The position numbers and the translations under genes are program-made. Below, in pieces: positions 35,680 to 45,699 of a stretch of DNA of 64,000 nucleotides. Source of the stretch: Janthinobacterium sp. 64 (GTDB taxonomy: Bacteria; Pseudomonadota; Gammaproteobacteria; Burkholderiales; Burkholderiaceae_D); NCBI RefSeq assembly GCF_002813325.1, contig NZ_PHUG01000002.1, positions 1 through 64,000 on the forward strand, read 5' to 3'. The notes under the pieces were generated by a model. That model saw nothing but the letters and a program-made list of their open reading frames with translations, had not been told where the DNA came from and made no database searches. Positions within the stretch are counted from its first letter, which is position 1, and the number at the start of each line of letters is the position of its first letter.

Positions 35680-36877
35680 AATGACTGCAGAGCAGCGAGC
35701 TTTCAGCGTGGCGCTGTCGGGAGGCGGTGTGCGGGCGGCGGCGTTTCACTCCGGCGTGATGCGTTACTTGGCCGAGCAGGGACGACTGGGGGACGTCGTG
35801 CACATCTCGTCCGTATCTGGAGGGAGTCTGTTCGTCGGCATGGTTTTCTACCTAAACGACTATTCTTGGCCCAGCTCCGAAGCATACCTCTCTATGGTAT
35901 TCCCTCGCTTCCGGCAAATTCTGACCACAAAATCCCTGCAACGGTCGGCCCTGCGCCGCCTGATCATCAACCCGCTCAACTGGCGCTTCCTGCTATCACG
36001 GGCAAATGTCCTCGCGCAGGCGATCGAAGCGACTTGGGGCGTGAATGGAGACCTCGCTGCGATCGATAATGTACCGTCCTGGTCTATCAACTGTACGACC
36101 GCCGAAACAGGACGCCGATTCAGGTTCAAGCGCATGACGATGGGTGATTACGAGCTAGGCTACGCCAGTGTCGAAAAGTTTAGCCTAGCCAAGGCCATGG
36201 CCATTTCAGCCGCGTTCCCGGGGGGCATTGGACCGCTTTCGGTAAAAACCAAAGCTTTCCAATGGAGGAAGCGTCCCGGGGAATGGGGGCAAGGGCAGGG
36301 AAGTGCTGTACCGTTCGCGCCGCCTTTCAAACGGCTGCATCTGTATGACGGCGGATTGTACGACAACCTCGGCATCGAACCGCTATTTGATATTGGCAAA
36401 CAGACACTCAAGCGGGACGAGACGTTGGACCTCCAGGCAAAGTTCCTACTCGTGTCCGACGCCGGCGCAGCTCTAGGACGAAAGCCAATCCTGCACCCCC
36501 TAAATCCATTTCGGTTCGAGCGTATCGTCGACATTGCTCTGGACCAAACCAGGTCGCTGCGTGTTCGTGCGCTAATGAACGTTCTCCAGCGGGAGTCCGA
36601 ATCTGGTGCCTACCTGGGTATCGGGGCGACAGCCGGTACCAGCATCCATCGATGCGCCGCAGGCCGCGAACCGATTGCGGCACGGCTACAGGCCTACTGC
36701 TGGCTATCGGAGGCTGAAGCAAGGTTAGCTGCGGCGTACCGTACGACACTGTGCCGCATGACGGAGCCAAGCTTCGACCTTATCGCCCGGCATGGCTACG
36801 AAACGGCCAAATGGAATCTAGAGCTGTTGGCGGGCTGGCCGGCCCAGGCAACGGATCTGAGCGTCATCGCTGCGTGA
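35672..36877 (+). CDS. Patatin-like phospholipase
   Basis: A 401-aa protein from the ATG at 35672 with AAGGAGG 7 nt upstream, inside the end of the E2-E1-JAB gene. Patatin motifs: oxyanion hole SGGGVRAAAF (~residue 14), nucleophile in SSVSGGS (~48; first Gly of GxSxG replaced) and the catalytic DGG in YDGGLYDNLG (~228). No signal peptide. Patatins degrade membrane phospholipids; CapV of CBASS is one such effector. In this operon it is the likely killing effector, with activity controlled by the upstream conjugation system (inference). Confidence 0.8.
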   Translation: MTEMTAEQRAFSVALSGGGVRAAAFHSGVMRYLAEQGRLGDVVHISSVSGGSLFVGMVFYLNDYSWPSSEAYLSMVFPRFRQILTTKSLQRSALRRLIINPLNWRFLLSRANVLAQAIEATWGVNGDLAAIDNVPSWSINCTTAETGRRFRFKRMTMGDYELGYASVEKFSLAKAMAISAAFPGGIGPLSVKTKAFQWRKRPGEWGQGQGSAVPFAPPFKRLHLYDGGLYDNLGIEPLFDIGKQTLKRDETLDLQAKFLLVSDAGAALGRKPILHPLNPFRFERIVDIALDQTRSLRVRALMNVLQRESESGAYLGIGATAGTSIHRCAAGREPIAARLQAYCWLSEAEARLAAAYRTTLCRMTEPSFDLIARHGYETAKWNLELLAGWPAQATDLSVIAA

Positions 36878-36986
36878 ATGAGATGGATGCTGGCAGCGAA
36901 AGCTGAGCTGGTTCAGCACACAGTTGTTCGTTGTGTAGCGTGAGGCTTAATCGTACGACACTCTCTGCTCGGATTTCCTGGGCGAA

Positions 36987-38084
36987 TCACTGATAAAGTC
37001 TTGGATCCAAAGCATCCCCGTCGCTCAACAAGCCGAGGTGCGCGAGAATATTCCGGCACCGTGCGAGCCATTCGGCCCGATCCTTGAGTTCGCCACGAAT
37101 TCCACGGGTCTGCGCCACATAAGCTAAGGAGCCAATCTCAAGTTCTTCGAGAGATCGAATTTGGCGTTTGCTATCAATCCACAACGGACAGGGCACATGT
37201 CGCTCCAGGCTCCGGACCAGCTCTCTTCGCCGAACTTCGATTAGCGGCAGCAATTCGGCAGCCTGCGCAGTCCACATTCGCCGCTGCAGCTCTTTCGCAG
37301 GATCACTACCGTCGAGCAAAGCAAATGGATGTAGCATATCAACACCGTCGAAGTGGTCTAAACCACCACTTTCCCAATTGCTTCCCAGCGTGCTATCGCC
37401 GCGGCCAAGAGCACAGCGCGCGGCTTGCAGTATAACTTCGATATCAAACACATCCCGTTCAGGCTGATTTATTAGATAGTCAGCGAGATCAAGATCCCAC
37501 AGCGCTAGCGCAGCAATTTGGCGCACGATGAGTTTGTGATGGCGGGCACGCTTGCGGATGCACCGCAGACGCTGATCAACGTAAGTCAGTGTGTCCAGTT
37601 CGCCGAATACTCCACTCCAAATACTGGTAGTCAATGCCGCCCTCTCAGCCTGAAGGCACTTTTGAGGTACACCTCGAACAAAAACCAACAAGACTGGACG
37701 CTCGTCAGATGCCCGCTGACGACTCGCAACTTCGAAGTCGCGCAGAAACGTCCACCAAGCATCCCAATTTAACGCTGTCACACCCTCAATTACTATCAGT
37801 TGGCCAGCTCTTAGCTGGCTGCATAGTTTTTCGGCATTCCAACCAACCCACTGCACCGGCTCAAGGTAAAGTGAATCTGTAAGCCACTTGAGCGGATCCC
37901 CAGGCGAATCGATCGTCACCCTTTCAGGCGCCCAATGTGTATGTCTAAGCTGTTCAACGAACGCGTCCTCTAAATTGGGCTGAGCAAAGTTCGGCGTAGC
38001 GACGACAACGCTAATGCCATCGCGCATTTGCTGCATGACACCATCGATAAAATCGGCGGGACCTGGCAAGGTATACCACTTCAT
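36987..38084 (-). CDS. Hypothetical protein coupled to the giant ATPase
   Basis: A 365-aa protein whose ATG overlaps the stop of the 2060-aa gene by one base (TGATG). The layout recalls a P-loop NTPase that lost its Walker A: a strand ISVVVATPNFAQPN where the P-loop would be, LIVIEGVTALNWDAW in the Walker B place and RPVLLVFVRGV as the next strand. The C-terminal half is helical. It resembles the C-terminal region of its upstream partner (TVMLVPPSVPWNTEWVEAA), so the pair may share a degenerate ATPase-like module. Family not recognised. Confidence 0.6.
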   Translation of the reverse strand: MKWYTLPGPADFIDGVMQQMRDGISVVVATPNFAQPNLEDAFVEQLRHTHWAPERVTIDSPGDPLKWLTDSLYLEPVQWVGWNAEKLCSQLRAGQLIVIEGVTALNWDAWWTFLRDFEVASRQRASDERPVLLVFVRGVPQKCLQAERAALTTSIWSGVFGELDTLTYVDQRLRCIRKRARHHKLIVRQIAALALWDLDLADYLINQPERDVFDIEVILQAARCALGRGDSTLGSNWESGGLDHFDGVDMLHPFALLDGSDPAKELQRRMWTAQAAELLPLIEVRRRELVRSLERHVPCPLWIDSKRQIRSLEELEIGSLAYVAQTRGIRGELKDRAEWLARCRNILAHLGLLSDGDALDPRLYQ

Positions 38085-41000
38085 CAGCCGGCATCCCCAA
38101 ACATGCGTTTGGCGAACGAATCAAGGGCCCAGGTCGCTCCTGGCTGGCGGATCACCAGCCCCAGTGGCTCAGCCCATCGAAGCGCGCGCTTGACGACATC
38201 ACCCGGCAGCCCCCCATACTCGATAATGTCGTTCTCGCTGACACCATCGCCCAAGCCTTGCAGCGTCGCCAGCACAGCCTCGGCCTCCTCAATCCCGCCA
38301 GTTAGCCGGAGTCGATTGTTGAGCCGCCATTCGTAATCGGTCAGAAGCTTAGTCATTCGCTCCAAGTTATTTACAAAATCGAGTGTCTTCACGCGCGCAG
38401 CAGACTCGAGCAACCCGCCCCAGAAACCCGTCAGGGCTTCAAGGCGATCAACGTTATCGGTCGGTAACTGCAGTTCCTCGAGCCATTTTCGAACGAATCC
38501 TCGCGCCCATGGGAGCACCGACAACCACGGCTCGAACCACTCATCCTGTTCTCCAATAGTGGCTGCAAGAGCCCACAAACGCTGAGGATCGGCGACGAAC
38601 ACCACAGAAACGAAACTAGTGGCCGACGTCAGCGCCCTTACCTTTGCCTGTGCCGCTTCCACCCATTCTGTATTCCACGGCACGGACGGTGGCACCAGCA
38701 TCACAGTAATACCATCGGTGACACGTCTCTTAATCTCTTTGCCAAGCTCTAGTGCGAAGCTCTTCTGGTCTGCTGCCCCATCCAGCTGTATGAAAAGCCG
38801 GCTGTCTGCCATTCCAGGCTGGTCTAGCAAGCCTGGTAACAGGTTATCGATGCCTGATGCCTCACTGGCAGCCACGAGCGAAACTGAGCTACGCATCTGT
38901 ACAACTTCGTCAAGCTGGCGATAGGTCAGCGGATTGCGCGCCGGATTATCGACGCGCCCTCCGAGCGTGGGGCGGAAAATCGTAGACTTGAATTCGATCC
39001 TCGGCTCACGTTCGGCCTGTAGGGTGTTCTCTATCTCCTGCTTACTTCCCAGCAATAGCAATACGTTCGGATTACGCAGACTGAAGCACTCGGCTGTTTT
39101 AGCTTGGCTCAGCACCCCGAGCTGGACCATCTCCTCCAGCAGGGCGAGGAAATCTCGTTCGGAGGTCGTTGCAAACCCTTCAGGCCACCAGGAATTCGCG
39201 CAATCCTGCCAGATTGATCGCCAGTCAATACCCTTCACGTGGTCATAGCCGCGGGTGAGTGCCTCCAGGCCAATGGCATAGGCAATCACCTCATAGCGCG
39301 CATCCAGTTGGAGGGTGAGCCGGAATTTGGAGCGGATGGCCTCGCGCAGCGGACGTCCGGAGAAGACCGATTCGATGTCCGTTTCTTGAATCTTAAAGCG
39401 TGGGCCAGCAACATCGCGGCGTTTCAGCTTCGTTTCGCGCAGATGCCTAAGCAACTGAGTGCAATACAACTGGATCAGGCTCGGGTAGTAGTTGGTCTGG
39501 GCTAGCACACGCATGACGAGGCTGCGGTCATCGAACTCAAAGCCCGCGGCTTCGATCGGCCGAGTAATGAGTTCCTCCGCTGCCCGAATCTCGCGCTCAT
39601 CCATTAAGGGGCCGATCCGAACTGCCTCATTCAGGTGTCCAAGCGGTTGGTTGGAGGTACTCGCCGTCCTAAGAACATTATGCAGTCCGGCAAAAACGAC
39701 CTTGAACCGTCGATCCGTCTCATCCATGAGTTGCTTCAACCGCCGGGTTTCAGCGTATGTGCCGCCACAGTGGGAATCCTGTTCAAAGAAGTGGTCAGCC
39801 TCGTCGAGGAGCAGCAAGATCCGTCGCGCCGGCGCCATAGCCAAGAACGTCTTGATCGACGCGAGGAATGCATCAATGGAAGTCGGCTTAGCCGGATTGA
39901 CGGGAGGCATATCCAAACCGGTGATCTTCAGCTCACGGAGCTTGTCGTACACGGAGAGCCACATGTCGATCGCGGGGCGGCGCTCACCAATCCCTTGCGC
40001 GAGCAAGTCGATCCACACCGCATAATGGTCGGTCGATGGATTGTGGAAGGTTTTTTCAGCCCGCCGAAGCAAAGCGGTTTTCCCCAGTTGGCGGCCTCCA
40101 TAAATGAAATAGCAGCCCCCTTGGGCCTTCACCGCTTCAAGTTCAGCAACCCGCCCATAGAACATCTCCGGAGGAACAAACCCGGCACTAGCGTCGTAGG
40201 GCTCGCTGTAAGTAAAAGGTAAGGCGACGTCAAACCAGGTCGCGAGGCGCGATCCGCGCTGGGCAAGCAAGAACAGCAGGATCGACTCGTCGAGCAGGAG
40301 GAAGGAGCGCTGGCGATCTTTGGAGAGGCGTGCGAGCTCGGGCCAAAATCGTGCCGGACTACGCGAAAGCACCAGCACAATAGTAGCGGTCTGTTGGCTG
40401 GTCTCACCGATTCGCTGAAGCAAGTCCTCCGGCGTCAACCGATCAGTCAGGACGACCACGCGATATCGCCCCTGCGCGCGCGAGCCAAAATGCGGCACCG
40501 GGCACACTTCGCGGTCCACGATGGGCGCCACCTGGAGTGACCATGCTCCCCTCCCCTGGTCGACCAATGGAGCCGTGAACCCCAGCGCATCCAGGATCTT
40601 GCGCAGGTTGTCACGCGACATACTTCGCTTGGCGACAGACAATGCCCATGCCCGGTAGACACTCTCAGCTTCCACTCGCGCCGGCTCATCACCCTCTAGA
40701 TCGAAGGAAAGCGGCCCAACGGCACCGCCCGTGCGGATCAGTTTGTCCACGTCCGATGCCTCCAACCGCGCGAGCTGACTCAGCAATTCAGCCTGCTGCG
40801 CCGGGAAAAACTTCCGGAACGAGTCCTTGCGCAGGTCGCGCTCGGGCCAAGGTTCCATATCTTGCCTTACTCGCTGCATCAACTCATTAAACGTATGGAT
40901 ATCCGAACGTGCGAGCGGTGCTGCTACCTGCCTAGCCACTTCTTCAGAAAGACTAAACTTTTCACGCTCAAACTCATCACAGGCATCCTGGACTCGATGA

Positions 41001-44000
41001 GCCTTTTGCTGTTCGATCTTGCTGGCAACAGCCTCGACTCGCGCCACGGCCTGATCGAAGCGATCAATATCTCGCTGACTCAGTTCCACAGCGCTAAGTT
41101 CACCCTCGCACGCTGCGCGTTCGCCATCGCTCAGGTAACCGTAAGCGAGACCGACTTCCGATGCCCGACGAGCCTCCTGGATTTTGCGCTGGAGGTCTCT
41201 GGCCCACGCGTCCCTGTTCTTATCAATCGACTGCTTGCGGACACTGGCGTCTCCCTCGTCGGACAAGTCTTTTAGCAATAATAACGCGCCGGCGAAATCT
41301 CCGGCTTCGACGTGGGCATCAAATGCTTCCGCCGCATCGCTAGGCGATGCGATCCAAGCTTCCAAGGAGTGTAACAGCTGCACGCCGTCAGCTTCGATAC
41401 CCCACTCGTGCGAGACGAACATACCTGGCACAAGCAGAAGATCGCGCGTAAGCAGTTCCTTGGCTTGGATTTCTGCTAATGGCACAGTGTCGCTTTGCCT
41501 GAACATGTTCACAATGGCCTGGATTTCGGTGCGCAACACACGGCTGGCCGCGTCGACTTGGCCCCATTGATCGCCATCCCAGCTTTCATTCAGTTCGGCA
41601 CAGGCTTGCTCGGCATGGGCATCAAAAGCTCCCTGTAGCTGGCGGACAAGACCGCGCAACCGCCCTCCAGCATCCGATAGTATGCTTTCCGCGCCCAGCC
41701 ATTCCTTTGCCAACGTTACCGCCTCGCAGGTAAGAACCCACAAGTGCTCCAGTGCACCCGCTTCAATGTCTTGGCCTCGGCGGCCCAACTGACGCCTATC
41801 GGTGTCTGTTACACGCTCCTGGAAAGCATTGTAGTTCGAAAACTCCTCGATCGCTATCCGAATAGCGTTGCGCTCTTCCGTGGCGCCGCGCATCACCGGA
41901 GAAATCAGTTTATGGATGGGCTCCCCAGGCTTCAACCAATGCAGCCAGACCTTGGATGCAGGTGCGTAACGGATCTTCTTATTTGGGGCACGTTCGAGCA
42001 GCCAATCTTCAGCATCTTTCTGAAGCATCGCCAGTTGCGCTTTTTGCGACGCGTCATCTGCCGCAGAACGAAGTACGGTGGGGCCAATCGCGAAACCTGT
42101 CAACGGCTCGCTCACTTCACCCACCAAGCGCACCAATCGCAGCAGCGCCGAGTAACGGCCATTCAGATGGCGATAGCTGGCAATCACGGCTGCTCCCATT
42201 GCCGGGGCCAAGACCATCGGGCGGAGGGTCGCAGCGATCAGAAGCAGATTAAGCGCGGTGTGCCAATTCGACGGCGCGTCTCCCGGCTCGAACCATGCTT
42301 GGTCGATTTCACCGAAGGCCTCGCCAATCGACATTGCCAATGGTCCGTCACCCGCGATAAGTCCAGGCGCCAGCGCCACGGAGCGCAGCAACGCTGGCGG
42401 TGGAACGCGGAGGTTCGGGGATGTGGCATGCAGTGCATTGGCAAACTGATACGCAAGCGAAGGCATTCCCATTCTTAACAAGGACCAGATGGGGCGGCAC
42501 TGCTCGCCGGCCGTGTTATTGAAATACATGTCAGACGCAGCCCCTCCAGCTTCGTCAAACCGTGCCAACTCGGCTGTTGAGGCGACCGCATTAACTACCT
42601 CCACGGTCTCGACGAGCTGCTCTGGTCCTTTTTCGGTATGCGCTGTATCCGCCGGCGATATGTCGCTCCCGCAGACGTCAATTTGCGCTGTAGTGATCGC
42701 TAGTGGCACGTCTGACGACTCGTACTCTCCGGTCCTTGTTTCCGCGGTATCATCGGCCTCATCGGGTTGCCCAGCGTTCGCCGAGTCTTCGACGGTCTGA
42801 ACAAATTCCTCGGCATCGGCGGTGTCTTGAACGTCACTTAAATGTGAGTTCAGCAGTGCTATGCCGCCGCTCAACTGCGATGCCATCTCAGCGGCATAGT
42901 CGAGGTTTGGATCATAAGCCTCGCCGCGCGGCGATGCCGACGCCAATACAAACAGCATAGCGTCAGGGTATTTGCGTTCCGCTCCGAGGAGTTCTTCCTT
43001 CGCCTGCAACTGCCGATTGGTCAAGTCGAACTTTCGGACAGCCGAAGCTGGCCGAGCCAATTCCGCATCTATTGCCGCAAGAGCCTGCTTCGCGCTATCA
43101 ACGCCCGCTTGAGCCAATCGCATTTCATCAATCGCAATGACAACCCGCTCAATCGCCAATTCCGCATCGTCGGCCAGCAGTAGAACTGCATCGTCCTCCT
43201 GCGCGTCGGTCAGTGCCAAATGCCAGCGGGCGATGATACTACTTAGGTCCTCCCTGGTTAGCCAAGACAACTCGCTGCAGCTAGCTGCCTCCTCTAGTCG
43301 ACCACACAATACGTCCAGCCGGCGCGCGAGCATGCTAGCTGGTGGCTCCTGGTCCGGCATCGCATCCAACAACCGAGCTGCATCGTTGCCTAGTCCGATC
43401 AGCCTACCAAGTAGTAGACGCGACGGTGGAGGCTGCCACTCCCCGTGAAGCCGGGCTAGCTCCTCTCCGATCATCGCCCACACAGATGAGATGTCCAGGG
43501 GCAACTCGTCCACGGTACTATCTGCGCCCGCTTCGTCGTCCAGCATCTTGGATTGGTGCGCGTCCGGCTCAGGCGGCGACTCCGCGCGTAATATTGATGG
43601 GCTCCTCAAATCGCCAAGTTCGTACATCAAGTCAGGGCAAATCGACACCGACTCATCAATGAACCAGTGCGTCCATCCGATCGACGATAGGGAGAATATA
43701 GCGTGGCTAGCTCTTGTCCGTTGCTCTGCGTCTAATTCCGGCCAGCGCTGCAAATCTTGAATTAAACGTGGCCATAGCATGAACACACCAAGCGGCATCT
43801 GCTCCTTTTCCTTGCGTGCCCAAAATCGCTCAAGCGCTTCGCGTATGCGCTTCCACTCGGCACAGGTTTCCAAGAGCACATCGTTTTCGAGGGAAAAATC
43901 CCTCCACTCCGAATCGTAGGCATCCAACAATTGAACATCGACAGCACGCGCGTATAACTTCGGCCCCACACGTTCCCTGTGCATGATCTTTCTCACGCTT

Positions 44001-44266
44001 ACCCAAAAGCTAGTCCAGCGCTGATCGGGGCTCAGGAATACGGTCAAGATATTTCTGTCTGTTTTCGAGACGGACGTGGCAATGCCTTGATCAGCCCATG
44101 AAGAAACTTTTGGCTCGGACTGTATTTCGCGCTTACGATCACGATTCAGCCCTGCCTTGCGTTGCATGAGGGCGATAACAGTGACAGTGCCGCCCTCAAC
44201 TTCAAGCAGTGACTTTGGAAGCCCTTTTACCGATGAGTGTATGTACAGACCTTTGTCAACTTGCAT
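38084..44266 (-). CDS. Giant 2060-aa P-loop ATPase, STAND-like
   Basis: A single uninterrupted 2060-aa frame. Residues 1-1250 are mostly helical with coiled-coil stretches (~370-440, ~1080-1180) and an acidic low-complexity linker (~470-560). Near 1270-1340 is an alpha/beta domain (YRVVVLTDRLTPEDLLQRIG, then TIVLVLSRSPARFW), possibly TIR/REase-like. The NTPase follows: GRVAELEAVK, Walker A GGRQLGKTALL (~1388-1398), Walker B RILLLLDEADHFF (~1485), then winged-helix-like helices. After ~1750 comes a second, P-loop-less ATPase-like region. Organisation (sensor arrays, effector-like domain, NTPase) resembles STAND-type defence proteins, but the NTPase is unusually far toward the C-terminus. Start ATG 44266 lacks a clear ribosome binding site. 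Confidence 0.7.
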   Translation of the reverse strand: MQVDKGLYIHSSVKGLPKSLLEVEGGTVTVIALMQRKAGLNRDRKREIQSEPKVSSWADQGIATSVSKTDRNILTVFLSPDQRWTSFWVSVRKIMHRERVGPKLYARAVDVQLLDAYDSEWRDFSLENDVLLETCAEWKRIREALERFWARKEKEQMPLGVFMLWPRLIQDLQRWPELDAEQRTRASHAIFSLSSIGWTHWFIDESVSICPDLMYELGDLRSPSILRAESPPEPDAHQSKMLDDEAGADSTVDELPLDISSVWAMIGEELARLHGEWQPPPSRLLLGRLIGLGNDAARLLDAMPDQEPPASMLARRLDVLCGRLEEAASCSELSWLTREDLSSIIARWHLALTDAQEDDAVLLLADDAELAIERVVIAIDEMRLAQAGVDSAKQALAAIDAELARPASAVRKFDLTNRQLQAKEELLGAERKYPDAMLFVLASASPRGEAYDPNLDYAAEMASQLSGGIALLNSHLSDVQDTADAEEFVQTVEDSANAGQPDEADDTAETRTGEYESSDVPLAITTAQIDVCGSDISPADTAHTEKGPEQLVETVEVVNAVASTAELARFDEAGGAASDMYFNNTAGEQCRPIWSLLRMGMPSLAYQFANALHATSPNLRVPPPALLRSVALAPGLIAGDGPLAMSIGEAFGEIDQAWFEPGDAPSNWHTALNLLLIAATLRPMVLAPAMGAAVIASYRHLNGRYSALLRLVRLVGEVSEPLTGFAIGPTVLRSAADDASQKAQLAMLQKDAEDWLLERAPNKKIRYAPASKVWLHWLKPGEPIHKLISPVMRGATEERNAIRIAIEEFSNYNAFQERVTDTDRRQLGRRGQDIEAGALEHLWVLTCEAVTLAKEWLGAESILSDAGGRLRGLVRQLQGAFDAHAEQACAELNESWDGDQWGQVDAASRVLRTEIQAIVNMFRQSDTVPLAEIQAKELLTRDLLLVPGMFVSHEWGIEADGVQLLHSLEAWIASPSDAAEAFDAHVEAGDFAGALLLLKDLSDEGDASVRKQSIDKNRDAWARDLQRKIQEARRASEVGLAYGYLSDGERAACEGELSAVELSQRDIDRFDQAVARVEAVASKIEQQKAHRVQDACDEFEREKFSLSEEVARQVAAPLARSDIHTFNELMQRVRQDMEPWPERDLRKDSFRKFFPAQQAELLSQLARLEASDVDKLIRTGGAVGPLSFDLEGDEPARVEAESVYRAWALSVAKRSMSRDNLRKILDALGFTAPLVDQGRGAWSLQVAPIVDREVCPVPHFGSRAQGRYRVVVLTDRLTPEDLLQRIGETSQQTATIVLVLSRSPARFWPELARLSKDRQRSFLLLDESILLFLLAQRGSRLATWFDVALPFTYSEPYDASAGFVPPEMFYGRVAELEAVKAQGGCYFIYGGRQLGKTALLRRAEKTFHNPSTDHYAVWIDLLAQGIGERRPAIDMWLSVYDKLRELKITGLDMPPVNPAKPTSIDAFLASIKTFLAMAPARRILLLLDEADHFFEQDSHCGGTYAETRRLKQLMDETDRRFKVVFAGLHNVLRTASTSNQPLGHLNEAVRIGPLMDEREIRAAEELITRPIEAAGFEFDDRSLVMRVLAQTNYYPSLIQLYCTQLLRHLRETKLKRRDVAGPRFKIQETDIESVFSGRPLREAIRSKFRLTLQLDARYEVIAYAIGLEALTRGYDHVKGIDWRSIWQDCANSWWPEGFATTSERDFLALLEEMVQLGVLSQAKTAECFSLRNPNVLLLLGSKQEIENTLQAEREPRIEFKSTIFRPTLGGRVDNPARNPLTYRQLDEVVQMRSSVSLVAASEASGIDNLLPGLLDQPGMADSRLFIQLDGAADQKSFALELGKEIKRRVTDGITVMLVPPSVPWNTEWVEAAQAKVRALTSATSFVSVVFVADPQRLWALAATIGEQDEWFEPWLSVLPWARGFVRKWLEELQLPTDNVDRLEALTGFWGGLLESAARVKTLDFVNNLERMTKLLTDYEWRLNNRLRLTGGIEEAEAVLATLQGLGDGVSENDIIEYGGLPGDVVKRALRWAEPLGLVIRQPGATWALDSFAKRMFGDAG

Positions 44267-44984
44267 TTAACTTCGAGCCAATAAATTGTTGAAATAGGCC
44301 TAGCCATACTCGCGTGCGAATACCCAGTAAACCCAGTGTTGTGTCAGATAGTTCCTACAAAGAATATCATTTTGCCCGGGTGAAAAATACACAGATTCTC
44401 ACAAAATTAAAATTTATCTAAGCATGCCGAGGGCGTGGTTGATAAATATCATGTGAATTGTCACGAACTCACTAGGCACTCGACAGTCTCTTGAAATGCG
44501 GCTTTTCGTAAGCCTCGGAGCAGCTTGTTGTTGGAGCGGTGGCATACGAGCAGTTACCGCCAGCGATCCCTAATCCGGGCACGTCTGGCTGATGTGGTGC
44601 GGCGGCACGGCAAGCAGCATGCCGCCATTCCATTCCATCTTGTGGCGAGTTGTTGCCTGAACTCGCCCCACCCCTGGTCGAGAATGGCACGGTTCAGCGC
44701 GGCTGTCTGACGCACCCTCTTGCCCGGCTGACTGCATCAACCAACTGCTGAACCAGGGCGGTGCCGCCCGGTGCTGCCTAGATCGCGACCAGGTGCTGTG
44801 TTGCTAGTCGATCTTACGGCGGCGGCAGATGGTCGATCAGGTACACGGCGCCGGCGTGGCTGGCTGTTGACTAATCCGCTGAGACTGCTTCGGTAACTGT
44901 TGCGTCACCCATGCTGATCGACCATGTTGCCGGATTAGACCGTGCAATACGCGGGGTGGCCAGGTACTAGGCGGGCGACGATAT
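44267..44984. other. Intergenic with degraded mobile DNA
   Basis: The first ~190 bp are AT-rich and probably contain the promoter of the giant ATPase gene on the minus strand. The rest is GC-rich debris without an intact gene; frames are broken and nearby sequence is IS66-derived. Confidence 0.4.
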
Positions 44985-45090
44985 CCTTGCCTGATCCAGC
45001 GACGGGACCGCGTCTGGCTTGCCGGTCCTCCCTACCCTGCAGAGAGACGCCAACCGCGCTCAAGTAAAGCTGCCTGAGCTCCGGTGTGTT
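44985..45090 (+). repeat. Dispersed structured repeat, copy A (partial)
   Basis: A diverged partial copy sharing the core CCTGATCCA.CGACG, GTCTGGC, CCCTGCAGAG and the hairpin GCTCAAGTAAAGCTGCCTGAGC-like segment (split here by mismatches) with the full copies at 48.7, 51.2, 52.0 and 57.2 kb. Confidence 0.5.
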
Positions 45091-45335
45091 ACCGGGACTA
45101 CTGGCCGCCGTAGCTATCTGTATACCGACGGCGGCAGTGGCGGCGAGCGCGCCGGCGTGATCTACTCGTTGTTCGGGACGGCCAAGTTCAATGGCGTCGA
45201 TCCTGAGGCCTGGCTACGCCATGTGCTCATGCGCAGCGCTGACCACCGGGCCAACCGGGTCGACGAATTCCTGCCTTGGCACTTCGCCGCGAAGATTCCA
45301 ACTGATCGAAACACGCCGCTTCCCAGCGGGGTGAT
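45091..45335 (+). pseudogene. IS66-family transposase, C-terminal remnant
   Basis: Reads SYLYTDGGSGGERAGVIYSL, FNGVDPEAWLRHVLMRSADH and NRVDEFLPWHF, the closing block of IS66 TnpC transposases. The catalytic part and start are missing. Relic of an old insertion. Confidence 0.75.
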
Positions 45336-45472
45336 GCCATCATCGATCAAATTGCTACCGCACTCAAGACGGCGCTGAGCGGAGGCTTACGGCAGAAGCG
45401 CGAGAAAATGCTTTTCTGTTACGGTCACAAAACTACACTGCAAGCTCCACCCACTTCAGAAGGAGCATTTAA

Positions 45473-45631
45473 ATGAACCAGAAACAAGCTGATCACCACG
45501 CGAACCAGCATAACCCGACTAATATCGCTCATAAGCAAGTGAATGATAATCGCGCAAATCAAGGAAATCCCACAAGCCCGGTATATGACAAGGGGAGAGC
45601 CATTCCGAAGCCGGCAGTGAAGCGCAAGTAA
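45473..45631 (+). CDS. Small hydrophilic Asn/His-rich protein (52 aa)
   Basis: A 52-codon gene with AGAAGGAG 8 nt before the ATG. Sequence begins MNQKQADHHANQHNPTN and is rich in Asn, Gln, His and Lys with no hydrophobic core, so it is likely disordered. Very similar short proteins (MNQKQADQHANQ type) occur repeatedly in Oxalobacteraceae genomes as I recall, which is part of the taxonomic guess. Function unknown. The next gene starts 68 bp later on the same strand. Confidence 0.6.
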   Translation: MNQKQADHHANQHNPTNIAHKQVNDNRANQGNPTSPVYDKGRAIPKPAVKRK

Positions 45632-45699
45632 AACAGAATGCAATACCAGGGGGCGGGCCGTATCGATTTGCGGACCCGGCCTCCACAATGGAGTGTGCA

